From NCBI GenBank assembly GCA_001515955.1, contig LOES01000136.1, forward strand, positions 1 through 64,000: DNA of 64,000 bases, given 5' to 3'. The stretch is from Clostridia bacterium BRH_c25. Lineage in GTDB: Bacteria > Bacillota_A > Clostridia > Lutisporales > Lutisporaceae. A program made the position numbers and the translations under genes. The notes under the pieces are model-generated. The model was not told the DNA's origin, did no database searches, and was given only the letters and a program-made list of their open reading frames with translations. Below are positions 44,206 through 54,074 of the stretch, one piece after another (the first letter of the stretch is position 1; the number at the start of each line of letters is the position of its first letter).

Positions 44206-45039
44206 TTACTTGCTCTCCAGGGCAATTCCCAACTCAACAATTTCTTTCAATAGTTTGCTGCTGCTCTTCCCGGAAGCCATGCATTCCAGCAGGCTCATTC
44301 CTTTGATGTTGAAATTTCCGTTTATTTTTTTCAGTGCGGCCGACAGCGTTTGTGTTTTGAGCCCATTGGGTTCAGGAACCATGACAAATGGAAACTCACT
44401 GGTATCAAGCACATCCAGATCAATATGAACATATACATTCCGGGATATTCTTCCTATGGCATCGATAAGCGGTTCAATGCTTTCCTGAATTTTCTCCACA
44501 GTGAACACTTCTATGGAGTTATCCCGGATATACTGCTGCTCCGGCTCATCCAGAGATCTTTGCCCTACCATGATCAGTTGCGAACATGCCAGTGGTGTAT
44601 GTACTCCCTTGATAATCTGTGCATCTCCATCTCCTAAGAGCGCCCGCAGGGGCATACCGTGGAATTTTTTGCTGACTGATGACTCCGGGGTATTCAAATC
44701 CCCGTGGGCATCAAACCATATCACCGCCAAATCCCCCTTCAGCTTATGATTCAAATATGAAACGGTGGGAATTTCCGCATCACAGCCGCCACCAACAGTA
44801 AATATTGTATCCGGCTCTTCCCTTATTATTACGCTCCAGGCAGCTTTCAACTGATTGACAATACTGCAGTACCCTATGATACCGTTCTCTATTGGACAGC
44901 TATCTTCATCTAGTACCTCAATTTCAATGAAATCATGGTCTCCAAGATAGCACTCCTTTAATTCCATTGCCCCGCCCAAAAGCTCATAGCCTCCCCCCTG
45001 CCATTGGGGATAAAACAGATTTAAATGCCTATTTCCCAT
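44206..45039 (-). CDS. Arginase/agmatinase/formiminoglutamase family protein
   Basis: 277 aa from the ATG at 45039 (GGAGGGAG 7-8 nt upstream). Metal motifs are FDAHGDLNTP (DAHxD) and HIDLDVLD (DxDxxD). The first metal motif, usually GGDHS, reads GGGCDAE, so a Cys replaces the first His ligand. It probably hydrolyses a guanidino or ureido compound, or a related C-N bond. Convergent with the PLP enzyme gene. Confidence 0.85.
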   Translation of the reverse strand: MGNRHLNLFYPQWQGGGYELLGGAMELKECYLGDHDFIEIEVLDEDSCPIENGIIGYCSIVNQLKAAWSVIIREEPDTIFTVGGGCDAEIPTVSYLNHKLKGDLAVIWFDAHGDLNTPESSVSKKFHGMPLRALLGDGDAQIIKGVHTPLACSQLIMVGQRSLDEPEQQYIRDNSIEVFTVEKIQESIEPLIDAIGRISRNVYVHIDLDVLDTSEFPFVMVPEPNGLKTQTLSAALKKINGNFNIKGMSLLECMASGKSSSKLLKEIVELGIALESK

Positions 45040-45332
45040 TCTTAATCTCCCTCCGATAAACATATAGATAGTCCGGCAAACACTGTAATTAATAACTATA
45101 TTATTAGTATTATAACATTATGTAGAAAATGGAAGGAATGATTCCGATATAAATATTATAAATAACCTATATGAATTGAGCGGGGTGTTAATATGAGAAT
45201 CTCCTACAATCCTTATAACTTAACAGAATATACCGGCAGCTGTGTCGGATCAAGCAAGGGTTCTAAAAGAAAGCCGGACAGATTTCTCTTGCTGATCATG
45301 CCATGATACCCTTTAATCCCAGCCTTGCTTCC
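45040..45332. other. Intergenic region with a possible small gene
   Basis: About 290 bases between the arginase-family gene and the propeller gene. It holds the small frame described separately at 45193-45306 and nothing else recognised. Confidence 0.4.
45193..45306 (+). CDS. Possible small protein, 37 aa
   Basis: ATG preceded by CGGGGTG, frame MRISYNPYNLTEYTGSC..., rich in basic and polar residues with a hydrophobic end (FLLLIMP). No family recognised. May be chance. Confidence 0.3.
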   Translation: MRISYNPYNLTEYTGSCVGSSKGSKRKPDRFLLLIMP

Positions 45333-46742
45333 TTATTCTTTAAGAGTTAAAACACATATCTGCCCAGAATGGTTCAGTGTGCCGTTATCTATGTAGTAAG
45401 ATACGGCAACCTTGCTGCCATCATTATTCCAAGATAGTCCGTTTGCTGTATATAAGTCAGGGCCAGATTTGTACAATAGTATTTTCTCAGGCTTGGAATC
45501 GGAATTAATCTCTATCATATTTAATTCAAAGCTATTATCGTCGGCCGATAAATAAGCAAGCTTTTTTTCATCCTTGGATAACTCAAATTTGGTATTAAAA
45601 ACATTCTCTCCTATAAGCTTACTCTGCTTTTTTGACATGTCATACTGATAAAGCTTGAAAGTGAAGTCTGGATCATTTAGCTCATCTGCATATATTATAG
45701 TATTTTCATCACTCAAAACCTTACTGAAAACCATGTTTTTCACAAGCTTTTCCGCAACTGTATTCTGTTTATTCAGATCAAGCAAATAAATTGCCGATTT
45801 GGCATTTGTCATATCAAATTCAAGGTTGTTTTCCATAAATCCGCTTACTCCACTAAACCATATCTTTTTAAGGTCTTTGGAAATAGCATGTACAACTACA
45901 TATTCAAATCTTTCGTCTCTTTCTTCCATTGTGTATTCCGAGCTGTGGCTTTTCTCCAGGTCAAAAATCTTAAATTTGTATTTATCCCTGGCAGTTTTTA
46001 GACAGTAAACAATTCCTTTTCCATCCGTGGACCAGCTTAAATCGTTAAACACATTATACATACCCTTTTTTCCATTATTATCTTCATCAAAAAAGTATTT
46101 GGAATCCCATTCATCAATAGTTGAAAAATCTTTTGTATTAAAGTCATACAACCTTATCCTATCCCTTATATTGCCATAGCCCTCAACTGTAAAGGGCACA
46201 TAATCAGATTTCGTGCTTCGTTCTGCACTACGTATCCCATCCGCTCCAATTATACTATAAGCTTCATAAATAAGCATTTCTGTTCTGTCGGGAGACAGAT
46301 AGAATCTTATACAATTGTATGGATTAGTTTCTATTAAATGCTCAGTCTTGCCGTTATCAGGATTCATCAGGTACAACCCGTTATTGCTGAAATCAAAATC
46401 AGGCTTTAGCAGATAGCTGTATGATGAACTCATATCACGTACCAGTGTCATATTCTCAGCAGGTTTGAAAAGGGGATTTGTATGTCTCAACAAAAGCTTG
46501 TCATTATCCCAAAACTGCAATTGGTAAGTGTCAAAAATTGATACTGCCGCTGGAAGCTCCTGCAGCTTAACATCCTTTACCGCATCAAAATTTGTATTGC
46601 TTAATATCTCCACATCCGGCCTATCATCTACAACTACTGTTTTTTCATAATCCAGGGAGTGGTTACCTACCGTAAAAAAGCAGATCAACAAAAGTATGCA
46701 GCCAGCAGCAATACCCAAAATAGTTATTTGCTTTTTATTCAT
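45333..46742 (-). CDS. Membrane-anchored beta-propeller-like protein
   Basis: 469 aa. One N-terminal membrane helix (about residues 7-26), then repeating strands with TolB/WD40-like blades (LSPDRTEMLIYE, LSWSTDGKGIVYC, LSKDEKKLAYLS, LSWNNDGSKVAVSYY). Probably a scaffold or sensor outside the membrane. It follows the two-component genes on the same strand, 151 bases away, and may be their target or accessory sensor (inference). Confidence 0.75.
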   Translation of the reverse strand: MNKKQITILGIAAGCILLLICFFTVGNHSLDYEKTVVVDDRPDVEILSNTNFDAVKDVKLQELPAAVSIFDTYQLQFWDNDKLLLRHTNPLFKPAENMTLVRDMSSSYSYLLKPDFDFSNNGLYLMNPDNGKTEHLIETNPYNCIRFYLSPDRTEMLIYEAYSIIGADGIRSAERSTKSDYVPFTVEGYGNIRDRIRLYDFNTKDFSTIDEWDSKYFFDEDNNGKKGMYNVFNDLSWSTDGKGIVYCLKTARDKYKFKIFDLEKSHSSEYTMEERDERFEYVVVHAISKDLKKIWFSGVSGFMENNLEFDMTNAKSAIYLLDLNKQNTVAEKLVKNMVFSKVLSDENTIIYADELNDPDFTFKLYQYDMSKKQSKLIGENVFNTKFELSKDEKKLAYLSADDNSFELNMIEINSDSKPEKILLYKSGPDLYTANGLSWNNDGSKVAVSYYIDNGTLNHSGQICVLTLKE

Positions 46743-46893
46743 ATGCCTAACCCCTCCCCATACCGGATATTTACCTCAAGCTGCTTGAAATGGCTCTTTC
46801 CAGTCATTATATTTCCTCCTTCATAATGTATTAACCTACTAAGTGTTAACCACATTATAGAAGTACTATATTTCTAAAGTTCACATGATTGTT

Positions 46894-48360
46894 TCAAAAT
46901 TGTAAATCTTTTTGTGGGATTTTCGCAATCACTCTTGTAAAGATATTTTTTGTGCTTTCTATTCCTATCGTTCCCTTGTGCTTTTCTATAATTGCCTTTG
47001 CTATGGGCAGACCAAGGCCACTCCCTCCCGCCGATCTCCCATTTCCAGCATAAACCCGGAAAAATGGGTCAAAAACCTTATCGAGCTTATCCGCCGGTAT
47101 TCCATGGCCCTTATTTGTTACTGTCACATTAGCCTGTCCATTTTCCGTATATACTTTAACTTCTATCATTGAAGCTTCATTTCCGAATTTTATAGCATTA
47201 TCCAAGATGTTAATAAATGCACTTTTCAAATCATCCGTATAACCTGATACTTGTATATCAGGACTTATTTCACAATGGATACCCATATTGCGGCTCGCTG
47301 CTATAAGTCTCATCTCTTCACATATATCGGTGATAAGCTTGCTTATATCTATATCATCAAAAAGTGCCTCAATATTTTCCGATGTCTGTCTTGAAATAGT
47401 CAGAAGCGATTGAACCATTCTGTAAAGCCTGTCGCACTCATCTAAAATATACCCTGTACCCTTTTTACATAGCTCCTTATCGTTAAAGCCCCCATCCTCC
47501 ATTACCTGCGCATAACCTCTTATAGTAGTAAGTGGTGTTTTGAACTCATGGGCTACATTATCAAAAAACTTTTTCCTATAGCTCTCAAGTTCCTTAAGCA
47601 GCATGTTGTCCCTTTCTATTGTTCTGATACTGCTATGGATTTGCTCCTTCATCATGATGAAACTTGAAGTTAGTTCTCCAATTTCATCATTAGATATTTT
47701 ATCGGCCTTGCCGCTGAACTTACCCTTGGTCATATCCTTTGCCATCTTATTCAGCTTTGTTACAGGCCGTATGATTCCGTCTGATATAACGTATGATGCA
47801 ACAAACATAGACAGAAGCATTATAAAAATAGTTGCAGTCAATATATTCCCAAGGTAATATCCTGACCTGTAAAGATCGGAATAGTCTTTTGTATAGCTTA
47901 TTACCCCAAGAAATTTTCCCTCTATTATAACTGGGACAGATATGTTTGCCTTTGCATTATCTCCTCTAGAATAAATTGTAAAAGACAACTTTCTGTTAAG
48001 TGCATGACTCAGGTCCTTTCCTTCACCGCTCATATTCAACATGTAGCTGCGGGTTAGCCCTAAAGGATCACCCGTAGTAGTATACAATACTGCTTTGATG
48101 TTAAGCTTGGCTTCCAAATCTGCGATAATTTCTAAAGAATGTTTATCAAAAGCAGCCTGTTCCGGCTCAATATTGTTTAACAAAAAGAATTGCCTTACAT
48201 AAACAGTAATATTGTCCCTCACTTTTACCAATTCTTTTGAAATTACTGTTTCATTGCTGCTTTTAATAGTAAGGTTTGTTACAAGACTCATTATGATAAA
48301 AACTGCAATAATCAAAAGTGAAAAGGAAATAAATATTTTATATCGTATAGAAACGTTCAT
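46894..48360 (-). CDS. Membrane sensor histidine kinase
   Basis: 488 aa. Two membrane helices (about residues 8-30 and 168-192) enclose a CHASE/dCache-like outer domain of ~135 residues, followed by HAMP (about 193-245), HisKA with FDNVAHEFKTPLTTIRGYAQ (His near 270) and HATPase_c (FINILDNAIKFG; GHGIPADKLDKVFDPF; GSGLGLPIAK). Coupled to the response regulator gene 14 bases upstream. Confidence 0.93.
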   Translation of the reverse strand: MNVSIRYKIFISFSLLIIAVFIIMSLVTNLTIKSSNETVISKELVKVRDNITVYVRQFFLLNNIEPEQAAFDKHSLEIIADLEAKLNIKAVLYTTTGDPLGLTRSYMLNMSGEGKDLSHALNRKLSFTIYSRGDNAKANISVPVIIEGKFLGVISYTKDYSDLYRSGYYLGNILTATIFIMLLSMFVASYVISDGIIRPVTKLNKMAKDMTKGKFSGKADKISNDEIGELTSSFIMMKEQIHSSIRTIERDNMLLKELESYRKKFFDNVAHEFKTPLTTIRGYAQVMEDGGFNDKELCKKGTGYILDECDRLYRMVQSLLTISRQTSENIEALFDDIDISKLITDICEEMRLIAASRNMGIHCEISPDIQVSGYTDDLKSAFINILDNAIKFGNEASMIEVKVYTENGQANVTVTNKGHGIPADKLDKVFDPFFRVYAGNGRSAGGSGLGLPIAKAIIEKHKGTIGIESTKNIFTRVIAKIPQKDLQF

Positions 48361-48374
48361 TTGCTCACCTTCAC

Positions 48375-49079
48375 TTACTTAACCATTTTATAGCCTACGC
48401 CGAATACCGTATCAATAATAGACGGAGAATCCGGATCATCAAGCTTTTTTCTTAGTCTGACCACATGTATATCCACGGTCCTGGAGTCTCCCATATAATC
48501 ATAACCCCATACAGCATCCAGAAGCTTTTCCCGCGTAAACACAGTACCACGGTTTTCCAGAAGAAATACCAGCAGATCATATTCCTTGGGGGTAAGCTCC
48601 ACAGTATTACCGTTCTTCAGCACTTTTCTTTCATCCATGTAAATGGATAGATTGTGGGTGATTTGTACATAAAAACTTAGCTCCTTACGTTCTGTTTCTT
48701 GAATTGTTCTTTTCAGTAATGCCTTGACTCTGGCAACAACCTCCCGGACATCAAAAGGCTTTGTAATATAATCAAAAGCTCCCAGTTCAAAGCCTACAAC
48801 CTTATCCACTATATCAGATTTGGCAGTTAATATAATGATAGGTATCCCTGTTGTATTTGAGAGCTCCTTGCATATATCAAATCCACTCATATCAGGCAGC
48901 ATAAGATCAAGCATAATCAAATCGAACTTTCCTTCTTTCGCTTTTTTCAAACCAGTGGTGCCGTCATATGCTGTATCAACATTTATGCCCTCCCGTCTAA
49001 GCGAATAAGCAAGCAAATCGGATATGGCCGCCTCATCCTCGATGATAAGAATCTTTTTAATTCCAGCCAAACACTCCAC
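48375..49079 (-). CDS. OmpR-family response regulator
   Basis: About 234 aa. Receiver: IIEDE, phospho-Asp in IMLDLMLPD, MILTAKSD-like Thr, ITKPFD. Winged helix: LTPKEYDLLVFLLENRG and VWGYDYMGDSRTVDIHVVRLRKKL. The start is not certain. The open frame has 23 more codons upstream. GTG at 49079 with GAGGTG 9 nt before it fits best, and TTG at 49070 is an alternative. Partner of the kinase that follows. Confidence 0.9.
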   Translation of the reverse strand: MECLAGIKKILIIEDEAAISDLLAYSLRREGINVDTAYDGTTGLKKAKEGKFDLIMLDLMLPDMSGFDICKELSNTTGIPIIILTAKSDIVDKVVGFELGAFDYITKPFDVREVVARVKALLKRTIQETERKELSFYVQITHNLSIYMDERKVLKNGNTVELTPKEYDLLVFLLENRGTVFTREKLLDAVWGYDYMGDSRTVDIHVVRLRKKLDDPDSPSIIDTVFGVGYKMVK

Positions 49080-49334
49080 TATCCATTTCACCTCACTCAC
49101 AATAATCCCAATATAAGCTAATAGATATATAATATAGCAATTATACACTTAAGATGTTTCAAAAGTGTTTCTATAAAGATTTATTCCAAATGTTTCCTTA
49201 GCCTCATTATACAATAGATGTTGATCCTGCTGCATCAAAAAAAGCCGGATACAGCATATAACTGCACCAGCTTTCGAGGCATTCTCTTAGATTGTAAAGA
49301 CCGGTTGTATCTCTAGATGTTATACTAATATTTA

Positions 49335-49820
49335 TTAGTTTCTTTTCACCACAATACTCTCCATCTTGCAACGAATCAGCTTTATCAGGTCATCCGGAGC
49401 TAATTCGATCTGATGGCCTATCTTTCCTGCACTTATAATGACGGTATTCAATTCCTTGCAGGAGCTGTCCAGTACTGTTTTATACTCTTTTTTCATTCCT
49501 ATAGGGGAGCAGCCTCCGCGGATGTATCCTGTAACCTTGTTAATGTCTGCTACCTTGATCATTTCAACAGCTTTTTCATTTACTGCCCTTGCTGCCGCTT
49601 TTAAGTCCAGCTCCCCGGCAACAGGAATAATGAAGACAAAGTACTCCCTGCTTGTTCCCTGTGCCACAAGGGTTTTATATACTTTTTCAACGGGCTGGCC
49701 TATTTTATCAGCAACGGAAATGCCGTCAATCAAACCGTCACTGTGGTCATAAGTATATGTATTAAAATGAACTCCTGCCTTTTCAAGAATCCGCATCACA
49801 TTCGTCTTTGCCTTTTCCAT
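49335..49820 (-). CDS. ybaK: Cys-tRNA(Pro)/Cys-tRNA(Cys) deacylase YbaK
   Basis: 161 aa YbaK protein. Seen: VEKVYKTLVAQG with the active-site Lys, GELDLKAAARAV, and GYIRGGCSPIGMKK, the Gly-rich substrate loop. Clears misacylated Cys-tRNAPro. More canonical than the homologue at 8506-8967. Monocistronic. Confidence 0.93.
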   Translation of the reverse strand: MEKAKTNVMRILEKAGVHFNTYTYDHSDGLIDGISVADKIGQPVEKVYKTLVAQGTSREYFVFIIPVAGELDLKAAARAVNEKAVEMIKVADINKVTGYIRGGCSPIGMKKEYKTVLDSSCKELNTVIISAGKIGHQIELAPDDLIKLIRCKMESIVVKRN

Positions 49821-49939
49821 TGATATCCCTCATTTCTTGATTCTTTTGTCTTCTATTATATGGATATTGATTTTTGCTGTCAAATGCTAAAGCCCCTGAC
49901 TTGCAAAACTCAATAAGCGTGAAATTTTCTCCGCATATC

Positions 49940-49948
49940 TGGTATAAT
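49940..49948 (+). promoter_or_regulatory. Extended -10 promoter element
   Basis: TGGTATAAT, a perfect extended -10 element, about 200 bases upstream of the methyltransferase start and 65 bases before the tiny leader frame. Confidence 0.4.
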
Positions 49949-50012
49949 TATCCTATACATTCTGCTATATTAAGAATATACAATATAATGTATGAAAGCA
50001 GGTGAACTCATA

Positions 50013-50051
50013 ATGAGAATAAAACGAATTAACTACCCGGTGCAGTTATGA
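50013..50051 (+). CDS. Tiny leader-like frame, 12 aa
   Basis: ATG with AGGTG 8 nt upstream, reads MRIKRINYPVQL then stop. Could be a leader peptide for the following gene or chance. Confidence 0.2.
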   Translation: MRIKRINYPVQL

Positions 50052-50145
50052 TAATCTGATAGCAGATTGCGCTGGGGTGTAATAATATTTGCTGTCAGTT
50101 AACTGCACTGCTTTTCCTGTAAATAATAAGAAAAGGAGAACAGTT

Positions 50146-50907
50146 ATGGAGAATAGTAAATTAAAAGAATTATGGAAAAAAGATGAAGAAGTAAGCTTCC
50201 ATGGGTGGGATTTCTCTTATCTGAACGACAGGTGGGAAGAGGAAAAACTGCCCTGGGACTATAAAACCATATTGAAAGAGTATCTGAAGTCTGGTTATCA
50301 GCTGCTTGATATGGGCACAGGGGGTGGGGAGTTTTTACTGTCCCTGAACCACCCTTTTGGTGGGACTTCCGTCACAGAAGCCTGGGAGCCTAATGTCAGG
50401 CTGTGTGAGGAAAAGCTGTCGCCCTTGGGCATTTGTGTCCGGCAAGTATATACAGACGCTGAACTGCCCTTTGAGGACAATTCCTTCGATATGATCATCA
50501 ACAGGCATGAGTCGTATTGTGTAAAAGAAGTGAAAAGGATATTGAAACCCGGAGGCTTTTTCATCACACAGCAGGTAGGCGGAAAGAACAATGAGATCTT
50601 GTCAAGGCGATTAGTCAAAGACTTTTCATCACAATATAAATATAATAATTTACATTATGCACAAGAAGAACTTGAGAAGGAAGCCTTTGAAATCCTATAC
50701 GGAAATGAATATTTCCCATATCTTCGTTTCTATGATGTCGGAGCAATCGTATATTTTGCGAAAATCATAGAATGGGAGTTTCCGGGTTTTTCAGTGGACA
50801 GCTGCTTTGATGAACTATGCAGGCTTCATGAAGAGCTAAAAACAAAGCCGTATATCGAAAGCTGTGAGCATAGGTATACCCTTGCAGCCAGAAAGTCAAA
50901 GCATTAG
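50146..50907 (+). CDS. Class I SAM-dependent methyltransferase
   Basis: 253 aa from the ATG at 50146 (AAAGGAG upstream). An earlier ATG 19 codons before has no site. SAM motif I LLDMGTGGGEFLLSL near residue 55, acidic residue in VTEAWEPN, and post-motif NSFDMIINRHESYCVKEVKRILKPGG. Related to UbiE/YafE-type methyltransferases. Substrate unknown. Confidence 0.9.
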   Translation: MENSKLKELWKKDEEVSFHGWDFSYLNDRWEEEKLPWDYKTILKEYLKSGYQLLDMGTGGGEFLLSLNHPFGGTSVTEAWEPNVRLCEEKLSPLGICVRQVYTDAELPFEDNSFDMIINRHESYCVKEVKRILKPGGFFITQQVGGKNNEILSRRLVKDFSSQYKYNNLHYAQEELEKEAFEILYGNEYFPYLRFYDVGAIVYFAKIIEWEFPGFSVDSCFDELCRLHEELKTKPYIESCEHRYTLAARKSKH

Positions 50908-50918
50908 CAGTATTTCAG

Positions 50919-50950
50919 GGCCGGGCTTTAATATTTGAAGCCCGGCCTTC
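50919..50950 (+). terminator. Terminator-like hairpin after the methyltransferase gene
   Basis: 10-bp perfect stem GGCCGGGCTT/AAGCCCGGCC with a weak T tail (TTC). Confidence 0.6.
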
Positions 50951-51075
50951 ATAATGCAGGCTTTTAAGGACACTTCCGGGCTTATTGTCTCTCAGACTGT
51001 TATGCATGTGCAATTTTCCAAGTATAGGGAATGATTTGATAAATTATGGATACCTTCCAAAATATTGCCTTGCTT

Positions 51076-51103
51076 TTGATAAAAACCAGACATACTGTAT
51101 AAA
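51076..51103 (+). promoter_or_regulatory. Probable promoter of the amidohydrolase gene
   Basis: TTGATA, 16-base spacer, TATAAA; the -10 ends 38 bases before the ATG. Confidence 0.5.
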
Positions 51104-51140
51104 TATACAAATTATTTAATAAACGAAGGAAGGCGAAGAA

Positions 51141-52286
51141 ATGAAATTACTAAAAACATTGGCAGTATTATCATTAGTCCTGATAATTTCTGCTGCTTCG
51201 GTACTCTGTGGCTTTGCAGCCGAGTCGGCCGGCGTTGCTCCTGCTGGACAGACCAAAACCTATACCGACTATCATATGCACATGATGAGCGAACAATTTT
51301 CAGAACTTTTCAAAATATTGAATGGGAATGACAAATCCAACGGCTATCAGCTTGAAGAGTTTTCAGCGGAGAAAATACTCACACTTCTGAACAACGCCAG
51401 GCTGGATAGGGCATTTGTGCTTTCGGGCTCATATATTCTCGGAATGAATGGGATTGAAGGCCCGGATGAATACAATGATGTGAAAAAGGAAAATAACTAT
51501 CTCGCTATTCAGTGTGCCAAGTATCCTGAAGGGCTGGTCGGCTTTTTCAGTGTAAATCCCTTAAAAGACTACGCAATAGAAGAGATGGACAGATGCTATG
51601 ATGAGCTCAAGCTTCCGGGGCTTAAGCTTCATTTCACCAATTCGGATGTGGATTTAACCAAACCGGAGCATCTGGAGAAAATTCAAAAGCTTTTTAGCCA
51701 TGCTGCAGAAAAAGGGATTCCGATCCTGGTTCATTTCAAAAGCAGGAATCCACAGTTTGGAAAGAAGGATGCCGAAATACTTATCAATGATGTAATCGCA
51801 AAAACACCGGGCCTTAAGCTTCAGATAGCGCATCTTGGAGGCTGGGGAGGCTTTGACAAGGGAACTGAGGAAGTAATATCGACCTTCATAGAGGAGTATA
51901 AAAATAATAAAGCCCTGGATAAAAACAATGTGGTATTCGACTTTTCAGGGGTTGTTGTAACAGAAAAGGAAGAAATGAAGGGTATGCTGGATATAACAAC
52001 CGTGGAACAGAATGAAAGAATTGCAGGACTGATGAGAGAATGGGGGCTGGAAAACGTTGTATTTGGAAGCGATTGGCCATACTCTTCCTCAGCAAACTAC
52101 ATAAGCAACATTAAAAGGCTGCTGCCTCTAAGTGATGCAGAAATCGATGCGATACTCAGCAATGATACAAGTGCAAGATTATTTGGGAGCGATGCAATAA
52201 GGCATCCCGACCTTAAGGAGCTTTTGAGGACCCTTAAAGAAGGTGTAGATTACAATGCTCCCCTTAGCGTCGAGTTAGGTCAATAG
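51141..52286 (+). CDS. Secreted amidohydrolase-related protein
   Basis: 381 aa. Sec signal peptide (about residues 1-29, cut near CGFAAESA), then a TIM-barrel amidohydrolase_2 domain. Metal residues are visible: YHMHMM near residue 45, LVHFKSR, IAHLGGWGG and the Asp of VVFGSDWPY. Related to hydroxymuconate/aminocarboxymuconate decarboxylase-like enzymes, unusual in being exported. Substrate unknown. AGGAAGG before the ATG. Confidence 0.85.
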   Translation: MKLLKTLAVLSLVLIISAASVLCGFAAESAGVAPAGQTKTYTDYHMHMMSEQFSELFKILNGNDKSNGYQLEEFSAEKILTLLNNARLDRAFVLSGSYILGMNGIEGPDEYNDVKKENNYLAIQCAKYPEGLVGFFSVNPLKDYAIEEMDRCYDELKLPGLKLHFTNSDVDLTKPEHLEKIQKLFSHAAEKGIPILVHFKSRNPQFGKKDAEILINDVIAKTPGLKLQIAHLGGWGGFDKGTEEVISTFIEEYKNNKALDKNNVVFDFSGVVVTEKEEMKGMLDITTVEQNERIAGLMREWGLENVVFGSDWPYSSSANYISNIKRLLPLSDAEIDAILSNDTSARLFGSDAIRHPDLKELLRTLKEGVDYNAPLSVELGQ

Positions 52287-52321
52287 TATGCAAGCGTTTT
52301 AATCAACCTATATAGAAGTTT

Positions 52322-52362
52322 AGGAGCCAGACTTGAATTATTTCAGGCCTGGCTCTATATTT
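52322..52362. terminator. Bidirectional terminator between convergent genes
   Basis: GAGCCAG-ACT-TGAA/TTCA-GGC-CTGGCTC hairpin with A/T-rich flanks between the amidohydrolase and M56 genes. Confidence 0.65.
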
Positions 52363-52367
52363 CCTAT

Positions 52368-54074
52368 TTACATCCCATTAAGCACCGATATGATACCCTC
52401 ATGGAGGGCTTTTGCCGCTTCGAGCTCGAAGCCTTCTGCCATAACCCTTTCCCGGTCTGCTGTGTTTGTCATAAATGCCAATTCAACAATCACTGCAGGC
52501 ATTTCCAGCTTATCGTATTTGAGGCTTTCAGACATTGCCGTCACTCCGGCATCTTCCGTTCCGAGTTTATCTGCAATTCCGGCCTGCAGCAATTGAGCCG
52601 CTTTTTGCCCTGTAATTCCATAGACCGGAGCATTATCCGAGGAATTATACATCGTCAAAGTTCCTTTTTTCGTGCGGTCTGAGCTGCCATTCAGGTGTAT
52701 GCTCACAAACAAGGAGGCATTTGAAGCCTTTGCTGATTCCATTCTGTCTTCCAGGGTTACTTTATTGTCCTCCTGCCGGGTCAACTGTACATTGACCCCC
52801 GACTCTTCAAGCATATCCCGGAGTAAGAGTGCTGTCTTGAGATTCTGCTCCTTTTCATTGATTTCAATGTTATTGCCGTCATTGGGATCATTATAGACAA
52901 GCCCTGCGTCATTACCGCCATGGCCGGGATCAATCATTACAATTTTTGTTATATCCTCCTTTTCACCGGAGGGATATGCCGGTGATCCATCAGGAATGCT
53001 GCCCACAGTGGATTCCTTCAGGGGCTTTTCCCTGTATACTCCTGTTGAAACAGCACCCAGAAATATGGCTGTGCAGCATAGAGCCACTATCAGAATTCCG
53101 GATAGGATGACGATTCCCCTGGATTTCTTTCCATACTTCAAAATAGCACCCAGCCTTTCCTTCAGATTCTGTTTTTCCTCACAGAGAGTCACGGAAATTA
53201 TATTGTCCCTGCAAGTATTGCCAAGGGACACAGCACTGATAATAGTACTGCAGTATTCCTTTTTACCTGTTGCATCCAAGCCTCCCGATACCGCTTCATC
53301 ACAGGAGAATTCACACAGGCTGTTAATCCGGCGGCTCATGATATGTACAAGGGGGTTGAACCAGTGAATGCAGACAGCCAGCTGCACCAGCCATTTGTAC
53401 CATATGTCAAAGCGTTTATAGTGGATAAGCTCATGCTTGAATACATAGTTGAGGCTGTCTAAGCCCAAAAAGCTTTCCGGTATAACAACAACAGGCTTTA
53501 TAAGCCCTATAAGCATGGGAGATTTTATCAATCTACTCTGGTACAGGGGAACTCCCTTTTTAATCCCAAGTCCGTCCTCCACCTGACGGAATAAGTCGGA
53601 CATCTCTTCATTTTTTACAATATTTGATCCCGTTCTGACGCAGTATATAAAACTCCTGTATTGGAGCACTTTAACGGCAAATACAAGAAATACCCCGAGA
53701 ATCCAGACGAACCCTATGTAATCAAAATAATTAAAAACTCTTTCTTCCGGCTGCCGGGAAATAGTCTGTTCATCCGTCTTATGTCCAGGGACTTGCTCAA
53801 CCGCATTCTCTATTGCTTCTGCAGCTGCTGCAGTTTGTGCAGAGCTGGCGGCCTGTTCAGCAACAACAGTATCAAGCCTGTCAAATACATTCCCCACAAG
53901 GCTTACCTCCGGCGAATAGGGAATTAGCAGCCGCAGTATGACCACAAGCCAGACATAATACTGCCAGGCCTTGGATAAACGTTCCTTTATCAATGGCCTC
54001 ACCGCAAACAGGATCAAGGCTACGATAGAACCGGATAAGGACATGGACAAAATCAGCTTGAAAAAATCATTCAT
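52368..54074 (-). CDS. M56 (BlaR1-like) sensor protease fused to a cell-wall amidase
   Basis: 568 aa. Start at the second ATG (54074), 9 nt after GGAG and overlapping blaI by 8 bases. Membrane helices about 7-27, 40-55 and 118-136; M56 zinc protease with HELIH (214-218) and CEFSCDEAV (about 254-262); fourth helix 319-343; then an amidase_3 domain (about 376-566) with DPGHGGNDAG, a Glu in NEKEQNLK, SIHLNGS and the catalytic Glu in VIVELAFM. In BlaR1/MecR1 the outer domain after helix 4 is a penicillin sensor. Here it is an apparently active N-acetylmuramoyl-L-alanine amidase. Confidence 0.92.
   Translation of the reverse strand: MNDFFKLILSMSLSGSIVALILFAVRPLIKERLSKAWQYYVWLVVILRLLIPYSPEVSLVGNVFDRLDTVVAEQAASSAQTAAAAEAIENAVEQVPGHKTDEQTISRQPEERVFNYFDYIGFVWILGVFLVFAVKVLQYRSFIYCVRTGSNIVKNEEMSDLFRQVEDGLGIKKGVPLYQSRLIKSPMLIGLIKPVVVIPESFLGLDSLNYVFKHELIHYKRFDIWYKWLVQLAVCIHWFNPLVHIMSRRINSLCEFSCDEAVSGGLDATGKKEYCSTIISAVSLGNTCRDNIISVTLCEEKQNLKERLGAILKYGKKSRGIVILSGILIVALCCTAIFLGAVSTGVYREKPLKESTVGSIPDGSPAYPSGEKEDITKIVMIDPGHGGNDAGLVYNDPNDGNNIEINEKEQNLKTALLLRDMLEESGVNVQLTRQEDNKVTLEDRMESAKASNASLFVSIHLNGSSDRTKKGTLTMYNSSDNAPVYGITGQKAAQLLQAGIADKLGTEDAGVTAMSESLKYDKLEMPAVIVELAFMTNTADRERVMAEGFELEAAKALHEGIISVLNGM

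Larger units (their letters stand above)
49821..50145. other. Divergent intergenic region before the methyltransferase
   Basis: 325 bases containing promoter elements for the plus-strand gene and one tiny leader-like frame (50013-50051). No RNA or mobile element seen. Confidence 0.4.
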
